From: Polynucleobacter sp. JS-JIR-5-A7
GTDB lineage: Bacteria; Pseudomonadota; Gammaproteobacteria; Burkholderiales; Burkholderiaceae
DNA: 64,000 nt
NCBI RefSeq assembly: GCF_018687935.1
Contig: NZ_CP061308.1
Location: forward strand, 1,358,048-1,422,047
Direction of reading: 5' to 3'
Part shown: positions 50,060-57,474 of the stretch, one piece after another
Layout: the number at the start of each line of letters is the position of its first letter
Numbering within the stretch: position 1 is the first letter of the stretch
The notes under the pieces: generated by a model
What the model was told of the DNA's origin: nothing
Databases searched by the model: none
What the model saw: only the letters and a program-made list of their open reading frames with translations
Made by a program: the position numbers and the translations under genes

Positions 50060-50860
50060 ATTTCTTATCTCCTTAACCACCCTGCTTTAGTCTTTGGGAT
50101 TGCATTTCTGTGCTTCGCTTTATCTGTTCTTTTTGGTAATGCAGTACTGAGTCGCTTTCGCACGAAAGACACCGAAACCTCAGAAGACCTCGGTGTCATT
50201 CAAACGGCAACCCTGACCTTACTGGCACTCATTATTGGCTTTACTTTCTCAATGGCGATTGACCGGCATGACAATCGAGAGACCCTCGAAGAAGGTGAGG
50301 CCAATGCCATTGGTACTGAATATCTCAGGGCGGATCTTCTACCGAGCAAGGCTTCCGCTAGAACCAAGGACCTCCTCAATCAATACCTTGATCAGCGCAT
50401 TCTCTTCTACTCAAGACAAAGTAAAGATAAAGTTCAGGAGATACAGCAAAAGACCGATGCACTTCAGAATGCCCTCTGGGTTGAAGTGCTAGAGGTCGCT
50501 CGTTCACAGCCAAGCCCCACTATAGCCCTGGTCATTTCAGGCATGAATGATGTTTTAAATTCTCAAGGATATGTACAAGCCGCCTGGTGGAATCGAATCC
50601 CCTATCCTGCCTGGGCCCTCATGTCAGCAATTGCCATATGTGCAAACATGTTGGTTGGCTTTGGCGCCCGCAATTTTAGAAAAAATGTAGGGCTTTTCAT
50701 GATCTTCCCTTTTGTGACATCGATATCTTTCTTTTTAATAGCAGATATTGATAGTCCGAGAGGTGGCGTGATCCGCATTGAACCACGCAATCTCATGACT
50801 CTGAAACAAAACTTAAATCCCAAGATGGTCATCACCAATCCATCTTCAACCAACCATTAA
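50060..50860 (+). CDS. DUF4239/bestrophin-like membrane protein with apparent ATT start
   Basis: The reading frame stays open from the codon directly after the lldD stop. From ATT at 50060 it gives 266 residues with an N-terminal helix (SYLLNHPALVFGIAFLCFALSVLFG), then GVIQTATLTLLALIIGFTFSMAIDRHDNRETLEEGEANAIGTEYLR, the hallmark of DUF4239-like proteins, a helical soluble part and two C-terminal helices (about 180-235). No ATG, GTG or TTG lies upstream of 50252; starting there would delete the first helix and half of the second. An AGGA (50047-50050) sits nine bases before the ATT. Function unknown, possibly channel-like. Confidence 0.72.
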   Translation: MSYLLNHPALVFGIAFLCFALSVLFGNAVLSRFRTKDTETSEDLGVIQTATLTLLALIIGFTFSMAIDRHDNRETLEEGEANAIGTEYLRADLLPSKASARTKDLLNQYLDQRILFYSRQSKDKVQEIQQKTDALQNALWVEVLEVARSQPSPTIALVISGMNDVLNSQGYVQAAWWNRIPYPAWALMSAIAICANMLVGFGARNFRKNVGLFMIFPFVTSISFFLIADIDSPRGGVIRIEPRNLMTLKQNLNPKMVITNPSSTNH

Positions 50861-50885
50861 GCTAAACCCCAAATAGGCGGTAATC

Positions 50886-51074
50886 ATGAAACGTGTTGTT
50901 GATGTATATAAGAACCGCGGCCGCGAGTTGGTATGGACTTACGTTATTCACCTGCAAAATGATGATGAGTTTCATCCTGGCCAACTCGATTTTGAGGTCG
51001 AAGCGCTACGCCTATCTCTACTGGACAAAAGAGGCCTGCTGAGCGAGCTCAGCGCCAAAGTGAGGCTAAATTAG
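50886..51074 (+). CDS. Small conserved-looking protein of unknown function
   Basis: A 62-residue soluble protein, 25 bases downstream of the DUF4239-like gene. It has a mixed strand/helix pattern: KRVVDVYKNRGRELVWTYVIHLQ, FHPGQLDFEVEALRLSLLDKRG. No motif is recognised. The codon pattern and position in the plus-strand series support it as a gene. The 100 bases after it hold a weak CTGGG-ATA-CCCAG hairpin (51077-51089) and then the Fur-regulated promoter. Confidence 0.5.
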   Translation: MKRVVDVYKNRGRELVWTYVIHLQNDDEFHPGQLDFEVEALRLSLLDKRGLLSELSAKVRLN

Positions 51075-51113
51075 TCCTGGGATACCCAGAAATAGGGGAA
51101 ATTACCCATAGTC

Positions 51114-51142
51114 TTGTTATTGCTAATGAGAGTCATTATCAT
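51114..51142 (+). promoter_or_regulatory. Sigma-70-type promoter of the cytochrome b561 gene
   Basis: A -35-like TTGTTA (51114-51119) and -10-like TATCAT (51137-51142) are separated by exactly 17 bases and lie 35 bases before the ATG. The spacer and -10 are covered by the Fur box. Confidence 0.55.
51122..51140. promoter_or_regulatory. Fur box upstream of the cytochrome b561 gene
   Basis: The 19 bases GCTAATGAGAGTCATTATC agree with the classical Fur consensus GATAATGATAATCATTATC at 16 positions. Additional overlapping ATCATT/ATGATGA hexamers continue to about 51155. The site overlaps the -10 of the predicted promoter, so iron-bound Fur would repress. Confidence 0.78.
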
Positions 51143-51176
51143 TTATGATGAATCATTACTTCAATAACGCCTTACT

Positions 51177-51719
51177 ATGTCTAAATCACAATATCACCCT
51201 GCCTCTATCTTTCTTCACTGGTTTGTATTCCTTCTCGTCATCGCAGCATTTATTGCTATTGAATTAAAAGGTCAGTTTCCTAAAGGGAGTGAGCCCCGTG
51301 AGCTTTGTAAAACAGTTCACGGTGTGATTGGGCAGCTCATTTTTTTAGCCATGGCCCTTCGCCTCATGGTTCGCTTGGTTTATGGCGTTCCTAAGCCCAC
51401 TAACCCCAAACCGATATTGACTTCTTTTGCCCAAGCAATGCATTGGCTCATGTATGCCCTGCTATTGATATCGCCCATCTTTGGCATGCTTTATTTCCAA
51501 TACGGTGGCAAAGAAATCCATTTCTTTGGATTGGTATGGCCTCAGCTACTAACCCCTAACCCGGAGATGAAAAAACTCGTTGAAGGAATCCATGAGTTTT
51601 TAGGAAATTCACTTTACTTCCTGATTGGCATTCATGCTTTAGCTGGCTTGTGGCAACATTACATTATTAAGGACGACACCCTACGTCGTATGCTCAATAA
51701 GATCAAAGCCCCCGCTTAA
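51177..51719 (+). CDS. Cytochrome b561 family protein (YodB/CybB-like)
   Basis: A 180-residue di-haem-type inner-membrane protein with four helices. Candidate haem His residues are His14 (IFLHWF), His48 (KTVHGV), His89 (AMHWLM), His139 and His153 (GIHALAG). CybB-type members oxidise quinol and can reduce superoxide. A Fur site over the promoter points to induction under iron limitation. A small membrane protein gene follows 12 bases later. Confidence 0.9.
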   Translation: MSKSQYHPASIFLHWFVFLLVIAAFIAIELKGQFPKGSEPRELCKTVHGVIGQLIFLAMALRLMVRLVYGVPKPTNPKPILTSFAQAMHWLMYALLLISPIFGMLYFQYGGKEIHFFGLVWPQLLTPNPEMKKLVEGIHEFLGNSLYFLIGIHALAGLWQHYIIKDDTLRRMLNKIKAPA

Positions 51720-51731
51720 GGACTTTTAAAG

Positions 51732-51920
51732 ATGAAACCGCTTTCTAAAAAAGCCAAGATGGCTGTTGGATGGACGATTTTGATGACCGTAGTAGGCACC
51801 GCTATGCTGCATCAATGGCAATTCTTTGCAATGGGTTGTGCCTCGCTTGCTTTATTACTAGTAGCTAATCACTACGACCTTCTCAAAGACCCCGAAGACA
51901 AAAAATAAACCCCACCGATA
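51732..51920 (+). CDS. Small membrane protein downstream of cytochrome b561
   Basis: A 62-residue ORF with ATG at 51732. MKPLSKKAKMAVGWTILMTV leads into two short hydrophobic segments separated by HQWQFFAMG, then a charged tail. It begins 12 bases after the b561 stop and would share its Fur-controlled promoter. The stop TAA (51918-51920) lies in the loop of the terminator, so the last five residues may be read through the terminator stem. No family recognised; an accessory subunit is possible. Confidence 0.5.
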
Positions 51921-51931
51921 AGAGTGGGGTT
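51906..51931. terminator. Bidirectional terminator
   Basis: Nine-base arms AAACCCCAC / GTGGGGTTT with an eight-base loop lie between the plus-strand b561 group and the convergent nemA gene, with A and T flanks on both sides. Confidence 0.87.
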
Positions 51932-51965
51932 TATTCAGTAGCTTCATGCGCTTACTGTCATTGCT

Positions 51966-53066
51966 CTAGAGCGTTGGGTAATCGGTATAACCCGCCTCTT
52001 GACCGCCATAGAAGGTAGCGCGGTTATAGGGATTCAGAGAAGCATTACTTTGGAAGCGCTCAACTAAATCTGGATTAGAGATGTAGAGACGACCGTAAGC
52101 TACTGCATCAGCCAAACCTGCTTCTAATACTTTTTCGCCCATTGCCTGATCGTAGCCACCAGCAGTGATAAATTGCCCCTGATAGGCTTTACGGAAAAGC
52201 TCTGAAGTCACTGGCGCTTCCTCATTTACCTGATCTCCGCCACCAGCACTGGTAGCGCGTGGCTCAATCATATGGACATAAGCCAAGTTGTAAGTATTTA
52301 ACTTCTGGATTGCTGCAGTAAATAGCGCCACTGGATCGCTATCAGCCATGTCATTAAAGGTGCCATAAGGTGAAAGACGAACGCCAACCTTATCACTGGG
52401 AAATACTTTACTGACTGCATCAATCACTTCGCCTAATAAACGCAAACGATTGTCGATTGAGCCGCCATATTGATCAGATCGTTGATTGGTTTTATCTTGC
52501 AAGAACTGATCCAATAAATAACCATTGGCAGAATGAATTTCAACCCCGTCAAAGCCTGCAAGCTTTGCATTCTGAGCGGCCGCTGTGTACTCTTTCAAAA
52601 GACGCGCAATATCATCTAAGCTCATTGCCTTGGGAGTTTCGTAGTCGTGCAACTTCCAATCAGCGCCATAAGTTTGCCCTGATGCAGCAATGGCCGAAGG
52701 AGCCTCCGGTACGCCCTGCTCTGGGTGTAATGAAGAATGAGAAATGCGTCCCACATGCCACAACTGCGCAACGATAGTGCCACCTTTGGCATGCACAGCG
52801 TCAACAATTTCTTTCCAGGCAGCCGTTTGCTCTGGCGAGTAAATACCCGGCGTTGCTGGATAACCCATTCCCAAAGGGGAAATTTGCGTTGCTTCTGTAA
52901 TGATGAGGCCAGCACTCGCACGCTGCGCATAGTAAGTCTTTGCCAGTGGATTTGGTACGTCACCTGCTACTGCGCGCATCCTTGTCAGCGGCGCCATGAC
53001 CAGGCGATTCTTTAATTGAATAGAACCCAGTTGTACTGGGGTAAACATAATTTCTTTTCCGGACAT
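51966..53066 (-). CDS. nemA: Old yellow enzyme family ene-reductase (NemA-like)
   Basis: A 366-residue FMN-dependent, NADPH-using reductase of activated alkenes and N-ethylmaleimide. Motifs: NRLVMAPLTRMRA near 20-32, AQLWHVGRISH, the substrate-binding IHSANGYLLDQFLQD with the His/Asn pair, and YGGSIDNRLRLL. An internal ATG six codons later (53048) has a slightly better ribosome site, so the first six residues are uncertain. It follows oxyR on the same strand by 70 bases, fitting a role against reactive electrophiles and oxidative stress. Confidence 0.92.
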   Translation of the reverse strand: MSGKEIMFTPVQLGSIQLKNRLVMAPLTRMRAVAGDVPNPLAKTYYAQRASAGLIITEATQISPLGMGYPATPGIYSPEQTAAWKEIVDAVHAKGGTIVAQLWHVGRISHSSLHPEQGVPEAPSAIAASGQTYGADWKLHDYETPKAMSLDDIARLLKEYTAAAQNAKLAGFDGVEIHSANGYLLDQFLQDKTNQRSDQYGGSIDNRLRLLGEVIDAVSKVFPSDKVGVRLSPYGTFNDMADSDPVALFTAAIQKLNTYNLAYVHMIEPRATSAGGGDQVNEEAPVTSELFRKAYQGQFITAGGYDQAMGEKVLEAGLADAVAYGRLYISNPDLVERFQSNASLNPYNRATFYGGQEAGYTDYPTL

Positions 53067-53136
53067 TAAATACTTTCTTTATGAATAATGAAACAACAGG
53101 GGTGACTCTAATAATATTTACTATTTCGTGCAGGGC

Positions 53137-54057
53137 TTACTTTGACTTTTGAAGATTGATACCAAAGCGCTCCCGAATACAAGCCGATAGCGCAGTAAAC
53201 TCTGCGAGGTGGGCAGTAGACGATCTTGCAACCAAAGCAATGATCCGTTTTGGCGCAGGTGCAGCCATGGCTTTGGCAACCAAATCGCTGTTATTGAGCA
53301 GACTACTTTTCACTGCCATCTCTGGCAGCAAAGCAATCCCAAAACCAGATTCAACCATTTGCAACAAGGTCAACAAGCTAGTCGCTTCCATGCCCTCATC
53401 CTTCCGAATGTCTGCTTTTTTGCATGCTTGCAAGCTATGTTCGCGCAAACAATGCCCCTCTTCTAAGAGCAATAGTCGCTCCGCCATTTTGGCAGGCAAA
53501 GTAACCTCTTTGCCTTTGAGCGCTGGATCACCCTCGCGAGCTACCAACCAAAAGTGATCATCGAATAATTCTTCTACTAGCAGACCGCTGACATCATAAG
53601 GCAAGGCGATTAAGGCGAAATCCAATTTATGCTCAGCCAACCTAGATAACAAGTTCGCTGTTAAATCTTCTCGCAAAGTAATTTTAAGATCTGGAAATCG
53701 TTTACGGACTTCCGGTAAGACTGTGGGCAATAGGAATGGCGCAATCGTTGGAATCACCCCTAACCGAATGGTTGCTGTCATGGGCTTACCCGAAGCACCC
53801 GCATACTCCACTAAATCTTCAGAGGCCGTCAAAATTAATTTAGCGCGCTCAAGCACCTCTACACCCGCAGGAGTAATAGAAACATTTTGGCGATCACGCT
53901 CAACTAGCTTTATCCCCAAACCATCTTCTAATTCTTTTAAGCCAGCACTGAGAGTAGATTGCCCGACAAAACAGGTCTCAGCGGCACGAGTGAAATTCAG
54001 CTCTTTAGCTAAAGCCACCAAATAATTCAGCTGTCTTAATGACGGTAAATACGCCAT
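53137..54057 (-). CDS. oxyR: OxyR peroxide-sensing LysR regulator
   Basis: A 306-residue LysR-type activator of the peroxide response. The helix-turn-helix lies in 6-60 (LNYLVALAKELNFTRAAETCFVGQSTLS). The redox pair is present: Cys203 in EEGHCLREH and Cys212, nine residues apart as in E. coli OxyR (199/208), with the same GHCLR context. It is followed by nemA on the same strand and diverges from rubredoxin. Confidence 0.95.
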   Translation of the reverse strand: MAYLPSLRQLNYLVALAKELNFTRAAETCFVGQSTLSAGLKELEDGLGIKLVERDRQNVSITPAGVEVLERAKLILTASEDLVEYAGASGKPMTATIRLGVIPTIAPFLLPTVLPEVRKRFPDLKITLREDLTANLLSRLAEHKLDFALIALPYDVSGLLVEELFDDHFWLVAREGDPALKGKEVTLPAKMAERLLLLEEGHCLREHSLQACKKADIRKDEGMEATSLLTLLQMVESGFGIALLPEMAVKSSLLNNSDLVAKAMAAPAPKRIIALVARSSTAHLAEFTALSACIRERFGINLQKSK

Positions 54058-54101
54058 GACGCCTCCTTATCGATTAATTTGATTAATAATAGCATATTCA
54101 T

Positions 54102-54113
54102 TCATTGGAATGA
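54102..54113. promoter_or_regulatory. Palindrome in the oxyR-rubredoxin intergenic region
   Basis: The 150-base divergent gap holds TCATT-GG-AATGA in a very AT-rich stretch (54070-54120). It could be a binding site for OxyR or Fur, but it fits neither consensus well. No other clear element is seen in this gap. Confidence 0.25.
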
Positions 54114-54207
54114 TATCAAGATACCCTCTGCAATAGGCTGTTGAGGCTCAGCAAGAAATAAAGCGGAATTAAATTTAAACTCATCCTTCAACATTAAAGG
54201 AACCAAC

Positions 54208-54372
54208 ATGAATTCTTGGCAATGTATCGTATGTGGCTTTATCTATGATGAAGCAAAAGGCCTTCCAGAAGATGGGATTGCCCCCGGTACCGCTTGGGCG
54301 GATGTACCAGATAACTGGGAGTGTCCAGATTGTGGAGTATCAAAATCTGACTTTGAAATGGTGCAGATTTAA
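54208..54372 (+). CDS. Rubredoxin
   Basis: A 54-residue rubredoxin. The single iron is held by Cys6, Cys9 (WQCIVCG) and Cys39, Cys42 (WECPDCG), with the conserved FIYDEAKG and PEDGIAPGTAW stretches. It is a one-electron carrier, cytosolic. The ATG at 54208 has AAAGG nine bases upstream. It is followed 67 bases later by a rubredoxin-reductase-like flavoprotein. Confidence 0.95.
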   Translation: MNSWQCIVCGFIYDEAKGLPEDGIAPGTAWADVPDNWECPDCGVSKSDFEMVQI

Positions 54373-54439
54373 TCATCGAATCTATTTCGATATCTACATT
54401 GCATCACCACAATTAACGCATTACTAGGGAGTCCAGAGC

Positions 54440-55609
54440 TTGGATCAAAATAATTCGAAATCCTCATCTGCTATTGTCATTGTTGGTAGCGGATTGGCTG
54501 GATATACCGTCATACGCGAAATCCGAAAACTCGATAAAGAGATTCCTATTACGCTTGTGACAAAAGAGCCGGGATATTTTTACTCCAAACCGATGCTCTC
54601 AACTGCGCTAGCTGGGAAAAAAGAGGCAGCTCAATTAATTTCTACTCCAGCAGAGGCTATGGCAAGCCAATTAGGACTCAACATCTTATCTGAAACAGAT
54701 GTGTATGCAATCGATAGCGCCAAGCAAATCATCATTACGAGTAAAGGTGAGATCACTTACCGTCAACTCGTCTTGGCTCTGGGCGCAGATCAGATTCGCC
54801 TCCCACTCCAAGGCAATGCCGCTCATGAAGTATTGACTGTCAATGATCTTGAAGATTATGCAAAGTTTCGCAATGCTATTTCAGGCAAAAAGAAAGTTGC
54901 CATTTTGGGTGCGGGACTGATTGGCTGCGAGTTTGCCAATGACTTAGTGCTAGGCAACTACGAAGTCGATGTTATTGACTTGGCACCTCAAGCTCTTGGA
55001 CGCTTGATACCAGAGATGACAGCAAACGATTTGCAAAGTAAACTAAGTGCTGCTGGAGTACGTTGGCATTTCAACACCACTGTGCAATCCATCGATCGTA
55101 ATAGCAATGAACTCAATATCACTTTAGCTAATGGCACTCTGATTGCTAGCGATGTAGTGCTGTCAGCTGTGGGACTAAAACCTCGCATTGATCTTGCTAA
55201 AGCAGCTGGCATAGCTACCGGCATTGGCATTCAAGTCGACCGAGAATTAGAAACCAATGCACCCCATGTATATGCACTAGGTGATTGTGCTGAAGTAGAA
55301 GGTCTGGTGCTGCCTTATGTGATGCCGATCATGCAAGCAGCTCGAGCATTGGCAGTGACGCTGACTGGTCAACGTACTGCCCTCACCTATCCTGCAATGC
55401 CCGTGATGGTGAAAACACCGGCATTGGCTACGATCGTTTCGCCCCCAGCCAAAGGTGTCGCTGGGCAGTGGAAAACCAATCCTGTTGAAGGCGGACTAGA
55501 AGCGCGCTTTGAGTCTGATGATGGCAAGCTTTTGGGATTTGTACTGATGGGCACAGCGACTGCACAACGTGGTGCCCTCACTAAGGAGTTGCCCGCTATT
55601 CTGGCCTAG
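54440..55609 (+). CDS. Rubredoxin-NAD(+) reductase-like FAD oxidoreductase
   Basis: A 389-residue flavoprotein of the pyridine nucleotide-disulphide oxidoreductase class, which passes electrons from NAD(P)H to rubredoxin. The N-terminal FAD site is IVGSGLAGYTVIRE (14-27), the central NADH site AILGAGLIGCEF (about 154-165) and the second FAD motif VYALGDCAE. It starts with TTG, preceded by GGGAG. Context with rubredoxin makes the reductase call firm. The terminal oxidase or hydroxylase partner is not in the window. Confidence 0.9.
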   Translation: MDQNNSKSSSAIVIVGSGLAGYTVIREIRKLDKEIPITLVTKEPGYFYSKPMLSTALAGKKEAAQLISTPAEAMASQLGLNILSETDVYAIDSAKQIIITSKGEITYRQLVLALGADQIRLPLQGNAAHEVLTVNDLEDYAKFRNAISGKKKVAILGAGLIGCEFANDLVLGNYEVDVIDLAPQALGRLIPEMTANDLQSKLSAAGVRWHFNTTVQSIDRNSNELNITLANGTLIASDVVLSAVGLKPRIDLAKAAGIATGIGIQVDRELETNAPHVYALGDCAEVEGLVLPYVMPIMQAARALAVTLTGQRTALTYPAMPVMVKTPALATIVSPPAKGVAGQWKTNPVEGGLEARFESDDGKLLGFVLMGTATAQRGALTKELPAILA

Positions 55610-55636
55610 CGTTTTTACGCTCACCCTTTAGGGAAT

Positions 55637-55665
55637 AAAAAAGGCCCGCATCGCGGGCCTTTTTT
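55637..55665. terminator. Strong bidirectional terminator
   Basis: Thirteen-base arms AAAAAAGGCCCGC / GCGGGCCTTTTTT with a three-base loop lie between the convergent rubredoxin reductase and PuuD-like genes. Confidence 0.93.
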
Positions 55666-55686
55666 ATTAATGCGAACTCAGAGTGA

Positions 55687-56280
55687 TTATGAAACGATCA
55701 CGAACCAAGTAGTGTTATGTGATTGTGCAGACATCAAGAACAACATTGGCACTGAGAGCACTGTGTTCAAGCGGGATGTCAACATCGCAACCCGGGCAGA
55801 TTTTGCTTTGACATCAGCTTCAACAGTTACGATGCCAAGAGCACGTTTCTGATTAGGCCAAATGATGAACCATACGTTGAAAGCCATTATCAAGGCAATC
55901 CACATGCCCAAGCCAATTGCACGGAATGGTGCTTGTAATGTAAACGCTTGATGGAGATAGCCATTCAAAGCAGCAACAATCAAACCAGTCACCACTGTGA
56001 AGAGTGCTGCGTAACGAAACCAAAACAATGCTGTTGGAGCAATCACTTTACCAATAGCTGGCTTTTGCTCATCTGGGATTTTTGGCATAGATGGAATTTG
56101 CACAAAGTTGAAGTACCAGAGCAAACCAATCCACATCACACCAAACATCACGTGCAACCAACGGAATATGAATGGCAATTCAGCAGAGCTAAAGTTACCG
56201 CCCAAAGCGAGAATAATTAAAACGAGGAGCACAAAACCAGCTAATACTGTGCGTCCCAATGAGGTCAAAATTGAAGCCAT
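55687..56280 (-). CDS. Urate hydroxylase PuuD-like membrane protein without cytochrome c domain
   Basis: A 197-residue inner-membrane protein with five or so helices. RWLHVMFGVMWIGLLWYFNFVQ (40-61) and WFRYAALFTVVTGLIVAAL match the membrane domain (Urate_ox_N-type) of PuuD, the membrane urate hydroxylase. Full PuuD has a C-terminal cytochrome c; here there is no CxxCH. Similar membrane-only proteins are common and their activity is unclear. AGGAG precedes the ATG. No purine catabolism genes lie nearby. Confidence 0.75.
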   Translation of the reverse strand: MASILTSLGRTVLAGFVLLVLIILALGGNFSSAELPFIFRWLHVMFGVMWIGLLWYFNFVQIPSMPKIPDEQKPAIGKVIAPTALFWFRYAALFTVVTGLIVAALNGYLHQAFTLQAPFRAIGLGMWIALIMAFNVWFIIWPNQKRALGIVTVEADVKAKSARVAMLTSRLNTVLSVPMLFLMSAQSHNTTWFVIVS

Positions 56281-56449
56281 AAAAGGATCTCCTAGATATA
56301 AGAATGCGCTGTAACTATAAACGATTCTGCTGATTTTGTTCGGGTAGCCAAAATTCCATCATTCTTACCCAAAATTGTCACTTCGATAGTGACTTCGCCC
56401 AGTTTGGGGCGCAAAATAAGCAAAAAATAGCAACCGAACGAGACGATAT

Positions 56450-57430
56450 ATGCCTGCCCCATCTTTTTTCAAAACACTGATTTACCTCACGCTCACAGCA
56501 TTTACTTACATCTCTAGCGTCTACGCTCAGGAATTTCCACCTAAGAAGACCATCACGATTGTGGTTGGCTTTGCAGCCGGCGGATCTGCTGACAGTGCAG
56601 CTCGTGTGATTGCCAAAAAATTAAGTGAAGATCTTGGACAAAATGTGATTGTGGACAATAAGCCCGGTGCTGGTGGCAACATTGCGCATGCTTATACCGC
56701 TACTGCACCAACTGATGGATCGGTCATCCTCTTTGGCTCCATCGGACCACTGTCTATCGCACCGCATCTGATGAAGTTACCCTATGATCCCCAAAAAGAT
56801 TTAGCCCCCTTAACGATGGGGGTTACCTTCCCGAATGTCTTGGTGGTAATTCCAGAGCTGGGTGTCAAGAACTTTAAAGAATATATAGCGCTAGCCAAAA
56901 AGAATCCTGGCAAGATTACTTTTGCCTCTACAGGTAGTGGCTCTGCATCTCACTTACAGGGCGAACTCTTAAATGTACGTGCTGATATTGATACCGTTCA
57001 TGTCCCCTATAAAGGTGGCAGCCCAGCGATGGTCGATCTTCTAGGTGGCCGAGTCTCTTCTTATTACTCTGCTCTAGCGACTGCTGATCCCTATATCAAA
57101 AATGGCAAGCTCATTCCGATTGCGACCACTGGATTAAAACGCGCACCCACCCTTCCCAATGTTCCAACGATTGCAGAGTCAGGCTATCCAGGATTTGATG
57201 CCAGTAACTGGTATGCATTTGTAGCACCAGGAAAAACGCCTGACATTATTTTAGAGAAGTGGAATAAAGCGCTAGTAGCAGCGCTGAAAGATAAGGTCAC
57301 TAGTACGCAATTAGCCGAGCATGGCTTAACGCCCAATCCAGGTAGCAGGGAAGACTTACAAAAATACATTGCGAGTCAATCTGCGATGTGGGGCAAGATC
57401 ATCGCAGATAAAAAGATCACTGATGAGTAA
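56450..57430 (+). CDS. Bug family solute-binding protein 10
   Basis: TctC/Bug periplasmic binder, 326 residues. Signal peptide ending VYAQ (about 27), ligand loop GFAAGGSAD (40-48) with Ala in place of the usual Pro, NKPGAGGNIAHAYTATAPTDGSVIL, HVPYKGGSP, VPTIAESGYP. It is a single gene divergent from the PuuD-like gene and convergent with 3-hydroxybutyrate dehydrogenase. Ligand unknown. Confidence 0.9.
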   Translation: MPAPSFFKTLIYLTLTAFTYISSVYAQEFPPKKTITIVVGFAAGGSADSAARVIAKKLSEDLGQNVIVDNKPGAGGNIAHAYTATAPTDGSVILFGSIGPLSIAPHLMKLPYDPQKDLAPLTMGVTFPNVLVVIPELGVKNFKEYIALAKKNPGKITFASTGSGSASHLQGELLNVRADIDTVHVPYKGGSPAMVDLLGGRVSSYYSALATADPYIKNGKLIPIATTGLKRAPTLPNVPTIAESGYPGFDASNWYAFVAPGKTPDIILEKWNKALVAALKDKVTSTQLAEHGLTPNPGSREDLQKYIASQSAMWGKIIADKKITDE

Positions 57431-57447
57431 GCTCTGCAGAGTTACTC
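57425..57447. terminator. Hairpin between convergent Bug 10 and bdhA
   Basis: Nested arms GAGTAA / TTACTC enclose the palindrome CTCTGCAGAG. It overlaps the Bug 10 stop codon. There is no long T-tract, so efficiency is uncertain. Confidence 0.5.
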
Positions 57448-57474
57448 AAAGCTAGGGCTATAGGTAACAAATAT

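Noticed and set aside
50252..50860. ATG start at 50252 for the DUF4239-like gene (202 residues)
   Set aside because: The upstream in-frame sequence is coding-like, contains the first membrane helix and the family-conserved segment, and has a ribosome site before ATT 50060.
53156..53557. 133-residue plus-strand ORF inside oxyR
   Set aside because: It is antisense to a certain oxyR gene, has no recognisable domain and a biased composition expected from the complementary strand.
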